Part shown: piece after piece, positions 37,031 through 49,500 of the stretch | Layout: each line of letters opens with the position of its first letter | Numbering within the stretch: the stretch's first letter is position 1 | Assembly (NCBI GenBank): GCA_037013495.1 | Contig: CM072806.1 | Location: forward strand, 31,374,001-31,438,000 | DNA: 64,000 nt | DNA from: Hippophae tibetana | Lineage: Eukaryota; Streptophyta; Magnoliopsida; Rosales; Elaeagnaceae | Direction of reading: 5' to 3' | The notes under the pieces: model-generated | What the model saw: the letters and a program-made list of their open reading frames with translations, nothing else | What the model was told of the DNA's origin: nothing | Database searches by the model: none | Program-made: the position numbers and the translations under genes

Positions 37031-37867
37031 TCTTCATGTTATGCCCTTGATGCATAAAGATAGCAATAAGGTGCATGAGAGTAAGTGTAATCAGATTTAT
37101 AACTCATAGGAGCAATATAAGGAGAAGTGTTAGTAATAAATCTCATATAGGGGTTAGTATTCAGTCTTTCATAGCATGATTTGATATGCCCACACTTATC
37201 GTAGTTGTGGAAAGTAGGAAAAAACATATAGGTAAGGGCATAAGACCATCACTAGTTTGATGAGAAAAATTAGTAGGAGGTTAAACATTCACATTGATAG
37301 AGCATTGCGGCTAAGATGGTCATTATGAGTAAGGTTTAAGAGCTCTTTCAATCTATTCCCTATGGGGATATAGTCTTCTTGACATCTTATCTTCTAAGAA
37401 AAATTCCACATTGGGAAAATATCCACTTGAATATCTTGGAGGATCCCATCTTTCTCCAATGTTTGAATTCTCTTTAGGTTTATGTATTCTAGGCGTAGTG
37501 CCATATGGGTGTTTTGTTAACCTCTTCTCATTTCCTATTTTGAGAGATTTCAGTAATTAATAAATTGTTGTGGAACTATTAAGAAATATCACATATAAGT
37601 TGTTTTTTTATAAAACCATTGTAAACAATTTTATTTTATTTAGAAATGGAATAAGAGTTTCTAAAGTGTACAATGTAACCATGGTTAAATAAACCAGATT
37701 TAGAAATCAAACGATGTCTTGCATCATACACATAAAAACAATTTTCTAAAATTAAACTTGCATTCCTAAACCTAAATTTCACAATGCATACTACTTTTTC
37801 TTGAACACAAACATTTGCAGGCCAACACTATATCTACTTCAATGTGATCGAGTTCACAAGTCCTTAT
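37031..37867 (-). pseudogene. Unidentified retroelement remnant with a zinc-knuckle-like piece
   Basis: A 62-codon frame on the minus strand (37039-37227) contains YDKCGHIKSCYERL, which resembles a decayed CCHC zinc knuckle of a Copia gag, but the first cysteines are missing. The rest of the interval is not readable. Weak call. Confidence 0.25.
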
Positions 37868-38113
37868 AAAAACCCTTGCAACGAGTTGCACATATGATTA
37901 CGTGGCATACCACGTGGTAGCTCTTTATTGGTCCTACGTTAAAATTTCTAAAAAAATCTCAAAAAATTGTAAAAATTATATTTTCACCCCTTTTCACTAA
38001 AAATATTATATTTTAATATTTTTGGCCATAAAAATACTATTTATTGAAAAAAAAATAAGTAAATATTAAGTAAAAAAAAGTGCACTAATGACTCTACTTT
38101 CATAGAGTCATCA
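37868..38113 (-). repeat. Truncated 3' LTR of the family B element
   Basis: Holds the first 245 bases of the LTR (inverse of TGATGACTCTATGAAAG at 38113) and matches 43840-44080. It ends in unrelated sequence near 37868. It includes the palindrome TACCACGTGGTA at 37908-37919. Confidence 0.7.
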
Positions 38114-38126
38114 CATCCCCAAATTT
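38114..38126 (-). promoter_or_regulatory. Polypurine tract of the family B element
   Basis: Minus strand AAATTTGGGGATG directly before the 3' LTR, preceded by a GAGAACAAGC phrase usual in this position of Athila/Tat-type elements. A second purine run, AAGTTTGGGGGAGGGAAC on the minus strand, lies at 39353-39370. Confidence 0.7.
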
Positions 38127-39600
38127 AACTCTTTGCTTGTTCTCAAGTAAAGCCACGTATAACTAAATAAAATAAAATTGGTAGTATATTCATAAATATA
38201 TTTCTATTAGTACATGTATATTTCACGAAAACTATCTCTCTCAAAATTCGTACAATTCTACGATAAATAGGTTCACACATTCATCAATCAACGTTTCATC
38301 AATACAAGGATATGAAAGGTTTTTGACAAATTGATTCGTGTATGTGTGCTGCACATGATATTATCCAATGCACTCATGAAATCAACCTATATGAGTATGC
38401 TAATCAATTTAATCTTAGAACAAGTCTCATAAGTCTATTTTCACATCCTTCTCCACTAATATAAATATACACTTAGCTCAAGATCAATAAGGACTTTACA
38501 TGGTTGTAATGTAAGGCTTAGGTAGGGGGTTGATAAATTAAGACACTTAGGTTCTTTCCACACCTTACTTTTTTTTTGTAATCATGTACTTTTTAACTAC
38601 AATTGAGTTTTTACTTGATATTTCAGTGCACCTCCTTTTGACATTCTTTTTATATTCTTTTTTTCCATATTTTTATAGCTTCACAATACCTCCAAACTTA
38701 TTTTCAATTCTATTTTATTTTCTTTAGACGGATAATTGTGTTGTGAGTTTTTCCTCTTCTTTTTTTTTTCTTTTTTTCAATTTTTTATAAGGTGCATTAC
38801 ATTTCACCTTACGTTGTAGCATAACACATGATTGCATTTTTTTCTTTTCATACAAGCTAAAGTTGCAAGGATAAAGGTAATGCTTATTGGTTAGGCATAA
38901 GATATGGATTACATATATGAAAGGTTCTTTTATTCGACTCAAATGGGTGACTAAAGATATTAACAATAGTTCACCTCTAGGGATGATCAAATAGATTTTA
39001 AAACTTGGTAGATCTCATTGACTTGCACAACTCCCTACAAAGTGTCTCTCAATAAGCACACCAAAATCAATCGTGAACATGTTCATAAGAATTTAAATCA
39101 ATCCAATCAAAACTAGCAAGTATATCACATGATTAATGTAATTATCTTAACTAATATGTTGAATACCTTATTCTAATCATGACAAGAAATTTTTATCATT
39201 GAGTTCATATGTTTCATATCAAGAATGCATGTATTTAGTTTCCATATATTTATCAATTTCTACCCAAATCATGATTAAAAATGTCCTAAAATGTTTTAAA
39301 AAAATTCCCTAAAAATTTAAAATGCATATTAAATACTAATGCAGAGACAAAAGTTCCCTCCCCCAAACTTAAATTAAAAATTTTCCACAATGTGCATATA
39401 TAATATGAAAAGGTAAAGAAAATAAAACTCCCTTAGTCTTGGCACATTTGTCATTGAAATGCTCATTCTTGTTGCGCCATTACTCTTCACATTTATTCAC
39501 CTACAAAACAAAAAGAATGAAAATAAAAGTAATATAACATTGGGTTGCCTCCCAACCAATGTCACTTTTAACGTCCTTGACTAGATGGTCATATCAAGTC
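38127..39600 (-). other. 3' non-coding interior of the family B element, with conserved hairpin
   Basis: No gene. At 39541-39562 the minus strand contains GGTTGGGAGGCAACC, a short self-complementary element that I recognise as typical of the region after integrase in plant Athila/Tat-type elements. Low-complexity T-rich runs lie at 38570-38790. Confidence 0.5.
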
Positions 39601-40312
39601 CTAAGACACATCTCTTTATGTCCATTTACTTTTGAGTTTTCCTAGAAATAGCTTGAGTCTTGACTTGTTCAATAATACATTATGTTCTGGCTTGCAAACA
39701 TAGTGCTCCATTCTCTTCTCATGCCATATTTTTGTTTTATTTTTGAACTCTTTAGCATTCTTATAAGAATTCCACGGTAACTCATCAATTTATGTATTTC
39801 TAACAACTTTATCACTTCTCCATTGGACTCTTTCACTTTCATACTTGATTGTGGATGGAATGGTAAAGTGTATGGTCTAAACTTAGTGGCTCTTTAATTG
39901 ATGGTTTGATTTTAGATCTTATCTCCAAATTTTCCATAATCACCTTTGATACATACATGAGAGGCACATCCTATAAAAGGTTGATACAGTCCACAATATC
40001 AACTTTCGATGGCATAATTTCAAAGTTAAATAAGTTGAGTTATTTTCTGGTGAGTTTATGTCCTTGTTCATAGCATCACGTGTAATAGTCTTAAGTGTGA
40101 GAAACTCAAAAGATTCTTTCAAGTTATTCCCATAATCAGTATCATTTATCCTTAAGCATTCATTAGCATTATCAATGTCAGGGGGTTTAGATTCTTTAAA
40201 AACTTTAAACATTATTTGTTGGTCTTGCACTCTCATTTTAAGTTAACATTTTTGTACATAAATGAGTGCCCTTCTGGTTGCTAAGAATGGATGACCAAGT
40301 ATGACAAGAATG

Positions 40313-40711
40313 TCATGGTCCTCTTCCATGTCTAGCACAATAAAGTCTACCGAAAAGATGAATTTGTCTACTTTTACTACCAAATCTTCTATCATACCCC
40401 CAAGGTCTCTTAATTGATCTATCTACCATTTGTAATGTTACTGAAGTGGATTTTGCTTTACCAACCCCCAATCTATTGAAGACCGATAATGGAATGAGGT
40501 TAATGCTAGAATCTAAGTCACATACTGCCTTGCCAAAACGAATGTTCCCAATAGTGCAAGGGATGTCAAAACTTCCAGGATCTTTCAATTTTTGTGGTAG
40601 TTTTCTATCAAGGATGGCACTAAAACTTTCAATAAAGGTTATTATTTCATGATCTCTAAGCCTCATTTTCTTTGATAGTATATCCTTCATGAATTTGGCA
40701 TAATATGACAT
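40313..40711 (-). pseudogene. Gypsy aspartic protease region (family B)
   Basis: A 132-codon piece beginning with a KFMKDILSKK stretch and the LPQKLKDPGSFDIPC block that precedes the protease in Athila-like polyproteins. It continues with GKAVCDLDSSINLIPLSVF, where the active-site triplet, usually D-L/T-G, reads D-L-D, and then RLGVGKAKSTSVTLQMVDRS. It goes out of frame near 40400. A further piece with MRVQDQQIMFKVFK at 40236 follows directly and fits the sequence after the protease in this lineage. Confidence 0.8.
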
Positions 40712-41393
40712 TTTTCAAGTGCCTCAACAAATGGTATGTTTATGTGTATCTTTTTGAAGACTTCTAGAAATTTTGAAAATTGTGTATCTAAATTTTGCTT
40801 TTGCAGTCTTTGAGGAAAATGAATAGTGGGTTTGTAGAAGTTGCTCTTTTTTGGCTGAATTATTTTTTTTCAGTGCTCTTTTTAAACATAAGTTCTTCTT
40901 CATCCTTGTTAATTTCATGTTTCTCCTCATTTTTTTATGTCTTATGTTCATGTTCTAAAGTTTTACCACTCCTCAAGGCTATGGTGTTGCACACGTCCTT
41001 ACTTTCTCTTTTTAGTTTTACAATTGTGTCACCCTCAGCCTTTAACTTATAGCCTAAACAAGTTTCCCCATTTGTTTTTCTAAATTTTGACTTGAAGCCT
41101 CTTAAGTGGACACTTTGGTATTTACTAATTGGATGAAGTTTTTCATCATCCCTATTAAAGCATTTGTACTATCCTCAATAGATGGCTTCTCCTCTTGGAC
41201 TTATGATTGATATGGTTGTTGAAAACCAGGTGGTGGAAATGATTAATGGTTGAATTGATTACCACCTTGACTATTGTTATTACTCCAAGAGAAATTTGGA
41301 TGTTGTCTTCCTCCACAAAACACATGATATTCTTGAATTTTGCACATGGTTTATACTTACTGGCAAGTTTTAAGCCTTCAAAAGATTAACCAA

Positions 41394-42281
41394 TTATGAA
41401 ACTTGAGCTATAAGTGTTGTGATATCATTTACCTCATGCACTCGAACTACTTTTCTTATGGCTGTCATTCTGTCCATTGGCCATTGATAATTATTGCTAG
41501 CCATTTTCTCAAGTAAATCATAAGCTTGATTGTAAGATTTGGCTAGCAAAGCTCCATTAGCAAATGCATCAACAATAGTTCTTGTTTGAGCATTGAGACC
41601 ATTGTAAAAAGTCTCCATTTGAATCCAAGAAGGAATACCACGATGAGGACACTTTCTTTGTAATTCCTTGAATCTTTCCCTTGCTTCATATAAAGATTCT
41701 CCTTCATATTGTTGGTAGGAAGTAATTTCACTTCGAAGCTTGGCATTCTTTGTTAGTGGGAAGTATTTCATTAAGAATTTCTCTGCCAAACCATTCCAAG
41801 TTGTAATAGAATCAAGTGGTAAAGAGTTTATCCAAGCTCGAGCACGGTCTCGCAAAGAGTAAGGGAACATTCTAAGCCTAAATGCCTCATCGGTCACACC
41901 ATTGAACTTAAATGAATCTACAACTTCAACAAACAATTTGAGATGAAGATAAGGATCCTCTATTGGTAATCCGCTGAATTGTCCAACTGATTGTAGCATT
42001 TGAAACATCATTGGCTTTAACTCAAACTGATTAGCTTGAATGTTTGGCCTTGTAATACTTGGATTCAGTCATTTCAACGTAGGTATTGCATATTCATTCA
42101 TAGCTCTATCTCTATCATCTATCAAAAGCATTTGATTGTTCAAGTTTAGCTCATTATTATTTATTTCTAATGGATTAGTCATATCTTTCTCTTGGGTAAC
42201 TTGTTGTTTTCTAATTGACCTCAAAGTACGTTCAATTTCAAGATCTAAATGTAAGATTTCCCCTTCATTAACTTTGCTCAT
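41394..42281 (-). pseudogene. Gypsy gag (family B)
   Basis: The 205-codon piece 42011-41394 is a classic plant retrotransposon gag: EDPYLHLKLFVEVVDSFK, RLRMFPYSLRDRARAWINSL, GLAEKFLMKYFP, and SLYEARERFKELQRKCPHRG. It assembles the capsid of the particle. An upstream 70-codon piece (42281-42069) provides the N-terminus, out of frame with the first. A stop near 41394 ends the main piece. Better preserved than the rest of the element. Confidence 0.88.
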
Positions 42282-42537
42282 GCAATAGACTCAACTATGT
42301 TTCTACAATACTAAAGGAGATGTCTAAATAAAAAATAAACAACTAAATAAATAAATAAATAAATTAGAGTTAAAGAATAAATAAATAAATAAAATAATTA
42401 ATTAATTAAATAAAATAAATCAATAACTTATTAAAAGAAAATAATTAAATTAAAACTAAAATTAAATAGAGAAAAATAACGAAAATAAAAAACTAATAAT
42501 AATAAAATTATTAATTGCTAATATTTATAATCCATGG

Positions 42538-42555
42538 TAACAACACCAAAAACTT
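42538..42555 (-). promoter_or_regulatory. Decayed tRNA-Asp primer site of the family B element
   Basis: On the minus strand the bases after the LTR end read AGTTTTTGGTGTTGTTACC and then ATGGA. They align to the intact family A site TGGCGCCGTTGCCGGGGA (63331-63348) with six changes; five of them are C-to-T or G-to-A. Confidence 0.7.
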
Positions 42556-44080
42556 GATCGACACACAAATTGTGTGTGCAATGAATACATAAGTATACGT
42601 ATTGCAACAAGTAATATAATGATAAGAAAATATCATTCCAATGGAGATTATTTAATTAGAAACTAATTTTTAAAAAAAATCAATTTTTTTGATGTTTTTA
42701 TATTTGAAGGAAGCAAAATTAAAATAACTAAAACTAAATAGCAATAATTAATTAAATCATATTTGCTAATTAAAAAGATATATGAGAAAATATCTAGGAA
42801 TACTTAATCCCCCAATTTTCTAAACATGTGAATCGCTAAAATCCTCCCAAAATAATTATCAATCAATAAAATGATCAATTGAATCTAACCTAGCATATAT
42901 TTTCTCTCAAGTAAACTACATACTATATAGTAATTAATTTAATCACACTTTAATGTCAATTAAATTGCATACTACTCATTAAGTTCATCAATTATGGATC
43001 ACATACATTTCTGCCTAGAAACTATGCATGTTATTTAATCAAGACAAATAATTAAATAATTCTCTCAAATATATTTAATTGCCTCTATAAATAAATTATT
43101 GACCAAACAATTAATAACATAAAAATCAAATTAAATAATATAATTAAATTATAATTATAATTGGGGTAAAATATTAAATCATCACATGGTGAAAATTGCG
43201 TTCATAGGATATCCCTAGATTAATAAATTAACTACACATAATTGGGTTCATAAAGCTCGTATTTTTCATAAAAGAAGACATACAATCAATCTCTTGAATT
43301 GTAAAATTAATCTCCTCTTAAATCTCCACCAAAATTGTGTCCCCTCTTGATTTTTCTATATATTTTTTTCTCTTTTTAGATCCAAAAATTGACTAAAATT
43401 ATGCTAATGGAGGCCACTTAGGGTTTATGGAGTGAATAAGGGCTTAAATATTTCTTAAGTACGATATGGATTGTTAAATCAACTTCAGATGAAGGGTTAC
43501 GATCAAAACAATCAAAATTGACAATGCCAACAAATCACAGCGTGACACGTGGTAGGGGAAATTCATTGGGAAAATTAAAGAGCGATACGTGGCAAGGGAG
43601 ACCAATTAGAGTCAACGCTCGGTGAGTTTGTGCCATGAACCATGACATTATTTGTAGAAATGGATGGCGTAGCGCACAGGTGGAAAGCGATGAGCAATCA
43701 GGTGTCAACATGTGGGAGAGAAGTTTAATGCACTCCAAACTCAAATAGAACGTCGTTCTAACACGTGTTTCACATTTCGTCCTCCTCACACATGGTGTAA
43801 CATGATTCATTGTCCCTACTTGCGTGGCGTCCATATGCCTTGCCCAGTCAACTCATCTTCTTGTGTGGCATACCACGTGGTAGCTAGTGATTGGTCCTGC
43901 GTTTAAAATTCATAAAAATTCCAAAAGCATCCCAAACAATTCCAAAAATTATATTTTCACCTCTTTTCACTAAAAATAGTATATTTTAATATTTCTGACC
44001 ATAAAAATATTATTTATTGAATAAAACAAGTAAAAATTAAGTAAAAAAGTGTGCTAATGACTACTTTCATAGAGTTATCA
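42555..44080 (-). repeat. 5' LTR of the family B element
   Basis: 1526 bases, minus strand, from TGATAACTCTATGAAAG-like at 44080 to the GATCA end at 42555. Its upstream part (43540-43885) holds CACGTG three times (43546-43551, 43762-43767, 43874-43879) and a TACGTGGC at 43586-43593. Open frames here (43535-43906) run in both directions and are not genes. Confidence 0.75.
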
Positions 44081-44889
44081 TGTACCAGGTGTCGAATTCT
44101 TTATTGTGTTTTATTATGTAAAGTATGATTGCATATCGTGAGACGTTCGCTTGGGTATGCATGCTACTAGCCTAGACAGGAGCATGTGAGGCACGACATC
44201 ACAAGTATGTTTATAACATTTTGTTCTTTCTTACTATTGGTTATTTTTGTTGTGTGTTGAATTAAGCATGTTATCTTGTAATTTCGTTGTGTTATTTGGT
44301 TAATTCACATTTGTGAGACCTACTTGGATTAATTGGTATGAAGCTTGCGAAAAAGATTTCATTGGCATCTTGACCCCTTATCTAGGTTTGAGTTGAATTG
44401 GAAGAATAATTGACCTTTATGAAATTTTTCCTACTTATAGATATCTTTAGTTTTCATGAATACTATTATGAGTTTGTTGTTTTGTTTGAGAAATTAATTT
44501 TATAATGATTGTGAGTCATTTTAAAACCCTAAATATAGATTGCAATATCTAATATGATTTACAATATTCTATTCATCTATTCTTCTTGATTATGTATCAA
44601 TTCTAGTTTTAATCATTGTATGAATTTTCTTGATTATTTAAGTGTATATTTGAATAATTAGATTAATTCATCGTTAATCAATATAGTAGATTGGGTATGT
44701 AATCCCTTATTCAATTTAATTAATTTAGAAATAAATGGATCGATCTAATCATTAATCTCAATCGATCTAGTGCTCGATCGATCGAGTTAATACTTCAATC
44801 AATCAAGTCATATTAAGAATTAATTCAATCAGTTTTAATTAAATTTGATCGGTCTATTTACCACTCGATCGATCAAATTGCCTATTTAA
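44081..44889 (+). repeat. Dispersed repeat D, copy 2, right part, and spacer
   Basis: 44150-44470 parallels 21580-21900. After about 44580 the sequence is unidentified; it has several CGATCGATC-type words near 44750-44880, similar to those near 1930-2040. Confidence 0.4.
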
Positions 44890-45528
44890 ACAATGTCCTT
44901 ATGTGTCTAATATGAAATATAACGTGCAAGTCGCCAACCAGCTCACAAATCTTAAGAGACATAATATTGAAGGTTATTTCAATTGCACTTACCTTGCTCT
45001 GAAAGCAACGAAGAAGGAAAGAAAATACATCTTTCACCTATTTATCCTCACCAATTGGTTGTCCTAAATTACAAGAAGAGTTGATGAAGTTAGAGAACCT
45101 TGCATAAAAAATATCAAAAGTTTCTTCTTCTTCTTCCATCCGAAGTAGTTCAAACTCCTTGTTCAACCACATCACCAATCGTTTACCCTTGTGTATTATT
45201 TTCAAAATACTTCATGCTTCCTTCGAGCTTTTGTAGGCAAAAATATGTCGAAACTAGTTGAGTGTGACAACTCATATAATTGCATACAACCCCTTGTTGT
45301 TCAAGTCGCTATTCTTAATCTTTTTTTCATCCATTCTTCTATGAGTTTAGGGATCTTGGAATTGACGACTAAAATCTTCTCGAATAACTCCCAATCATGC
45401 TAAACTCAAAACCAAAATCTATCCCCAAGCAACCATCGAAAGACACGCATTTAGGACTTCAAGTTAGCATAATTTAAGCCATCTAGACATAGAGGTCTAT
45501 CTATGTTTCCTCCTTTATTGGAGTCCAT
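44890..45528 (-). pseudogene. Copia gag remnant (UBN2 type)
   Basis: Minus strand from the ATG at 45528: MDSNKGGNIDRPLCLDGLNY matches the start of Copia gag proteins (usual wording RPPLLDGTNY). Farther on, near 45130-44950 and in shifted frames, come ETFDIFYARFSNFINSCNL and KVSAIEITFN, matching the middle of the same gag family. There are many stops. A TTGATATCAAGTG on the minus strand near 45580-45592 could be a decayed tRNA-iMet primer site. No other part of the element is adjacent. Confidence 0.6.
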
Positions 45529-46480
45529 CTTACTGAATGTGTAACAAAAGAGAAAAGTCAATAACACTAAAGCAATCCACACTTGATATCAATAGAGAGG
45601 TGATACGAACACCTACTTGTAACATTCTCCACCACAACAAAAACAAATAATCATAGAAACAATAATAAACAATCGCAACAATTAAACAGATAGCAAAAAC
45701 AAATAAATACATAAAAGCCATAAAGAATCTTCTATATATGAACATATTCAATAATAACCTTGATCGTACAAATACAATATGCAGACAATCCAAACACAAC
45801 ATATAACATTGACAAACCACTTAAGATTTAATACCTATATAAAAACATGCACGGATTACACAACAATCACTAATATAGCAAGTAATTCATTTAAAAATTA
45901 ACAATTTATAATAAATAAAAATATAAATAAAAGTACTTCTATCACTTAAACACTTGCTCTACACTCAAGTCTTAAGGTAACAACTCTGCTATCTGCAAAG
46001 TGACCTAATGAAAGCGATCCAACTCTCCTAAAGCTCCACCACTTCAATCGCCAACTTTAATTATAAACTAACCAATATTATCACATAGATCATGCCCAAA
46101 TATCTAAACCTATTAATAATAAATATTGTGCCCCATGAACCACAATCTTACAAAAAATATTCCTGCTAAACAATTCTTTAAACTTGCTCAATTTTGCTAT
46201 ACACCAAGGCCAAAATAGAAAGAAAATAAAAACAGAAAAATAATAAAAATAAGGAAGGCAAAAACATGCTTAAATGCAAAGGGACACGGCTGACCACGTG
46301 ACTGATCTTGAATCAACCTCGAACTAAATATTATTGAAAACACTACAGAATATTGAAACTTTGATATCTTTTCAAACTACAATTACACATCAACACACCA
46401 AAATGCTTATATATATATTTCAAACTAAAACATCTACAATTACAGAGAGCAAATTTTCCAATAAAACAATGCTTGCTCTG
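45529..46480. other. AT-rich spacer downstream of the phosphatase gene
   Basis: No gene or identified repeat. A 96-codon frame at 45530-45820 (minus) is hydrophobic only because of the base composition. Part of the interval nearest 46500 must hold the 3' untranslated region of the phosphatase gene; I could not place the polyadenylation site. Confidence 0.35.
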
Positions 46481-46521
46481 ATCTGCCGCTGGTCTGCAAA
46501 TAAGTTTTTATGTAAAAGCCA

Positions 46522-49500
46522 TTACTTTGATTCAGACTCCCCAGGATTTGCCTCTGTCACAGCTTCTTTAGAAGGCGAGGAGTGCTTGTCCTGTGTTGTC
46601 TCCGATGAGAAACATTGGCCAGCTGGTGTTTTGGATGGCGAAGATTGCTCACCTACCATGTTGGATGTTGAAGATTGATCATCCGCAGATGCAGTGGGCC
46701 CAATGGGTTTGTTAAAGTGCACTATTATCATGGTCATGTTGTCACAGCCCTCACCAGTGGATGTTGATGGAGCCAAGCACCTATCAAGCACTCTCTCGCA
46801 CACCACTGAAAGCGTGCTTTCCTGTATTATTAACAGTTTGAAATAATCAGAGTATTTCACATACTTTAAAATTGAGACACATTAGTCACACTCTAGTCAC
46901 TCTTTAATAACTAAGATTACTTTTAACAAAAGCACATTGCAATACCATTTAAGTGAAAAACAGCAGCACAGTACAAGTGACTCTTCTTTTTCCTGGTAGA
47001 AGAACGAAATAAGGAAACAGACATGGTAGATGCACTTACTGATCTAAGCTGCTCATGAATAAAATCCACCAGTTGCTGGCTTGACATGCAATCCCTGGAA
47101 CAATTATCCTAGAAACTTCAACCAGAATTCCACCAGCTATTAGAAATATTTATAAAAAAAAAGAAGCAAAAACGCATACCAGATGCCATCACATGCCAGC
47201 ACAACAAAATCATCATCATCACAAAGCTCAACCTGATATTTAATAACACGAAAATGAAAATGATCAAGAATATAAGAAAATCAATTAAAAGGAAATTTGT
47301 ATACTTACAGTGTTTATATCAGGACTGGCAGTTATTATTTGCTTATCAGCTGGCAAAAATTTGTTCTGCTTGAATTCTGTGTCACCTGCAATATATTGAA
47401 TCGTATCCATTGATCATTCCCAAAACAATTGTCAGAAACAGACCACACGCCCAAGAAATTCGGATAAAGATTAGGGGTGCATAAAGGTTACCTATGGCTC
47501 TTGCAAGATTTAAACTACCATTGACTCGTCCTGCATGGATAAAACCACCAGCTTTCAAAATCCTTTCATTTTCAATCTCAAGTTCAGGTTTGTGATCTCT
47601 AGACAGATTATATGCCTGCAAACAAGGGCAAGAATGTATATAATGTTCCACAAAATAAAGAACGTCAATTTAATAATAAAATACAAAAATTTCAAATAGA
47701 TTTATGATTTAAATTGCAATGGTTTTCTGGTCATGATCAGCCCAGCTTAATCATCTGTCACTAATTTACTATGGAACTTAAATGGTATGAAAAACATCAG
47801 TAATTAAAATAAGACATGATCTTTCTTGTTCAAAAATTAGAACCCACAAAAGAAAACCTCAAAGATATACATATAAAAACAAGAATACCTGCCCTTTCCT
47901 AGAAAGCACACATCGAGAATCCCCAGCATTCGCAACAATAAGTTGATTGTCTCTAATAACTGCAACACAGGCTGTGCAACCGGACGTTGGACCATTAAAA
48001 TCAGAGTGTGGACCCTGATGACCATAATTCAAGAAATAAAAAAAAGAACTCATAGTGAACGGCTTGTCATGAAATAATGTGTCATAAATCACTAAATCTA
48101 AGAAACGAAAAAGAAGGAAAAAAAACTCAGATTGTAATTTAGTCATTCATTGGCTGTGTTGAAAATTAATTGATGACATCATTGGCATACAATGGGCAGT
48201 TGAATATAAAGATATTTAAATACATAGTAGGACTTCTATTTAAGATAATCATATGCTCTGAGGATATTGCTTACAAGCAAACAAATTAGCACTGGAAAGT
48301 TGCTTTTAAAAGGTTCCAAAAAATATGGTGATGACCATGCAAACTTTAAACTTTTATTTCTTGCACCTACCTCCTCAAATCCCCAATCATCAACTTGATC
48401 ATTATTACCCTCATTGTTCCTTGGAGACCAAATAAGCCCTTCTATCATGCCAGTAAACTTGTTCAGTTTATCTCCCAAAACAGCCAACTCTCTCCATCCC
48501 CTTTGGCCCAGCATCATTTCATCCATTCTGTGCATCCCGCATAAAAAATATTTATCACTAAAAGAGTTGCTTCTACGTAATCTTTTTTAAGTCACACCAC
48601 ACGAATATTAAGTATTTTTTTTCCAAATTCAGACACAACTCAAGAAAACAGAAGACAAAGAGAGCATTAACCGTTAATATCATTTCATATCTCACAAAAT
48701 TTACTTGGCAGAAATCATAAGCTCTGCGATTCATACACTACATGAGATGATATCCTAAGCTCAAACCACTTCAATTTCATCATCATTTATCTAAATCACA
48801 TTAGGGTCAAAACAGACGTAAATTCCAACAAAATAACCTGAAAAAGGCTCTTTCAAGGGAGGTTCCTATGTCTCCAGCCGCATATGCTTCATTTCTCAGC
48901 ACCTGCTGGTGAAGATACTTGGCACAAAATTTAGCAACCACCTTACCTAGAAAGTTAATGGTGCAAGTCAACAGCATTTACAAAGTATGAATTACTATTA
49001 CCATATAATGCAAAGAATATATACATATATATAGAGACCGCTCTTGAGGAATGTACAGTGATTAAAAAGCATGCTAAACAAGAATAAATCCTTTTGAAAT
49101 TAGATAAGATTTATTTAATGACAAAGCACTTTAACAGTACATTTGGAGGTAATTCTCTTGAGAGTGATTAAATTAGAAATGGTTAGAAACAAAATGGTCT
49201 AATCAAAAGTACTCTCAAGAGAACCATTTAGGTGTTTGGTGGCACTTTCATAATTATCTTAGGTTAGGAGCATGCATCTAAAATTACATTTTACAGTCCG
49301 TACTTTTCAAAAGCATAAATAGTGTTTTCCAAAAGTTTGAAAGCACTGTGACTTATTTGAAAGCACTATCATCCGAAAAGAGAATTTGTTCCAAACGAAC
49401 CTTAAAATTCAAAAGAATTTCTCCATTCTAAAGACTATTCAAAGAAGTTTCTCCACGCCTCTGGGAACAGGACATTTGATTTATTTAAAATAAAAGTTTC

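Larger units (their letters stand above)
37868..44080 (-). mobile_element. Deleted Athila/Tat-type Ty3/Gypsy element (family B)
   Basis: Minus strand. The order is complete 5' LTR (42555-44080), decayed tRNA-Asp primer site, leader, gag (42281-41394), protease (40711-40313), a short post-protease piece, the very end of integrase, a 3' non-coding region with purine-rich tracts, and a truncated 3' LTR (37868-38113). Reverse transcriptase, RNase H and most of integrase are missing, so it cannot move by itself. It splits repeat D. Its left end is truncated, so no target duplication can be read. Confidence 0.8.

Noticed and set aside
43535..43906. Frames of 99 and 64 codons on opposite strands
   Set aside because: They lie in the upstream part of the family B LTR, have no recognisable content and overlap in antisense.
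45530..45820. A hydrophobic 96-codon minus-strand frame resembling a membrane protein
   Set aside because: The hydrophobicity comes from AT-rich codons (Phe, Leu, Ile, Tyr). There is no start context or homologous wording, and it overlaps the leader region of a Copia gag remnant.
46334..46678. A 114-codon plus-strand frame
   Set aside because: It is the antisense shadow of the last coding exon of the phosphatase gene and its 3' untranslated region.
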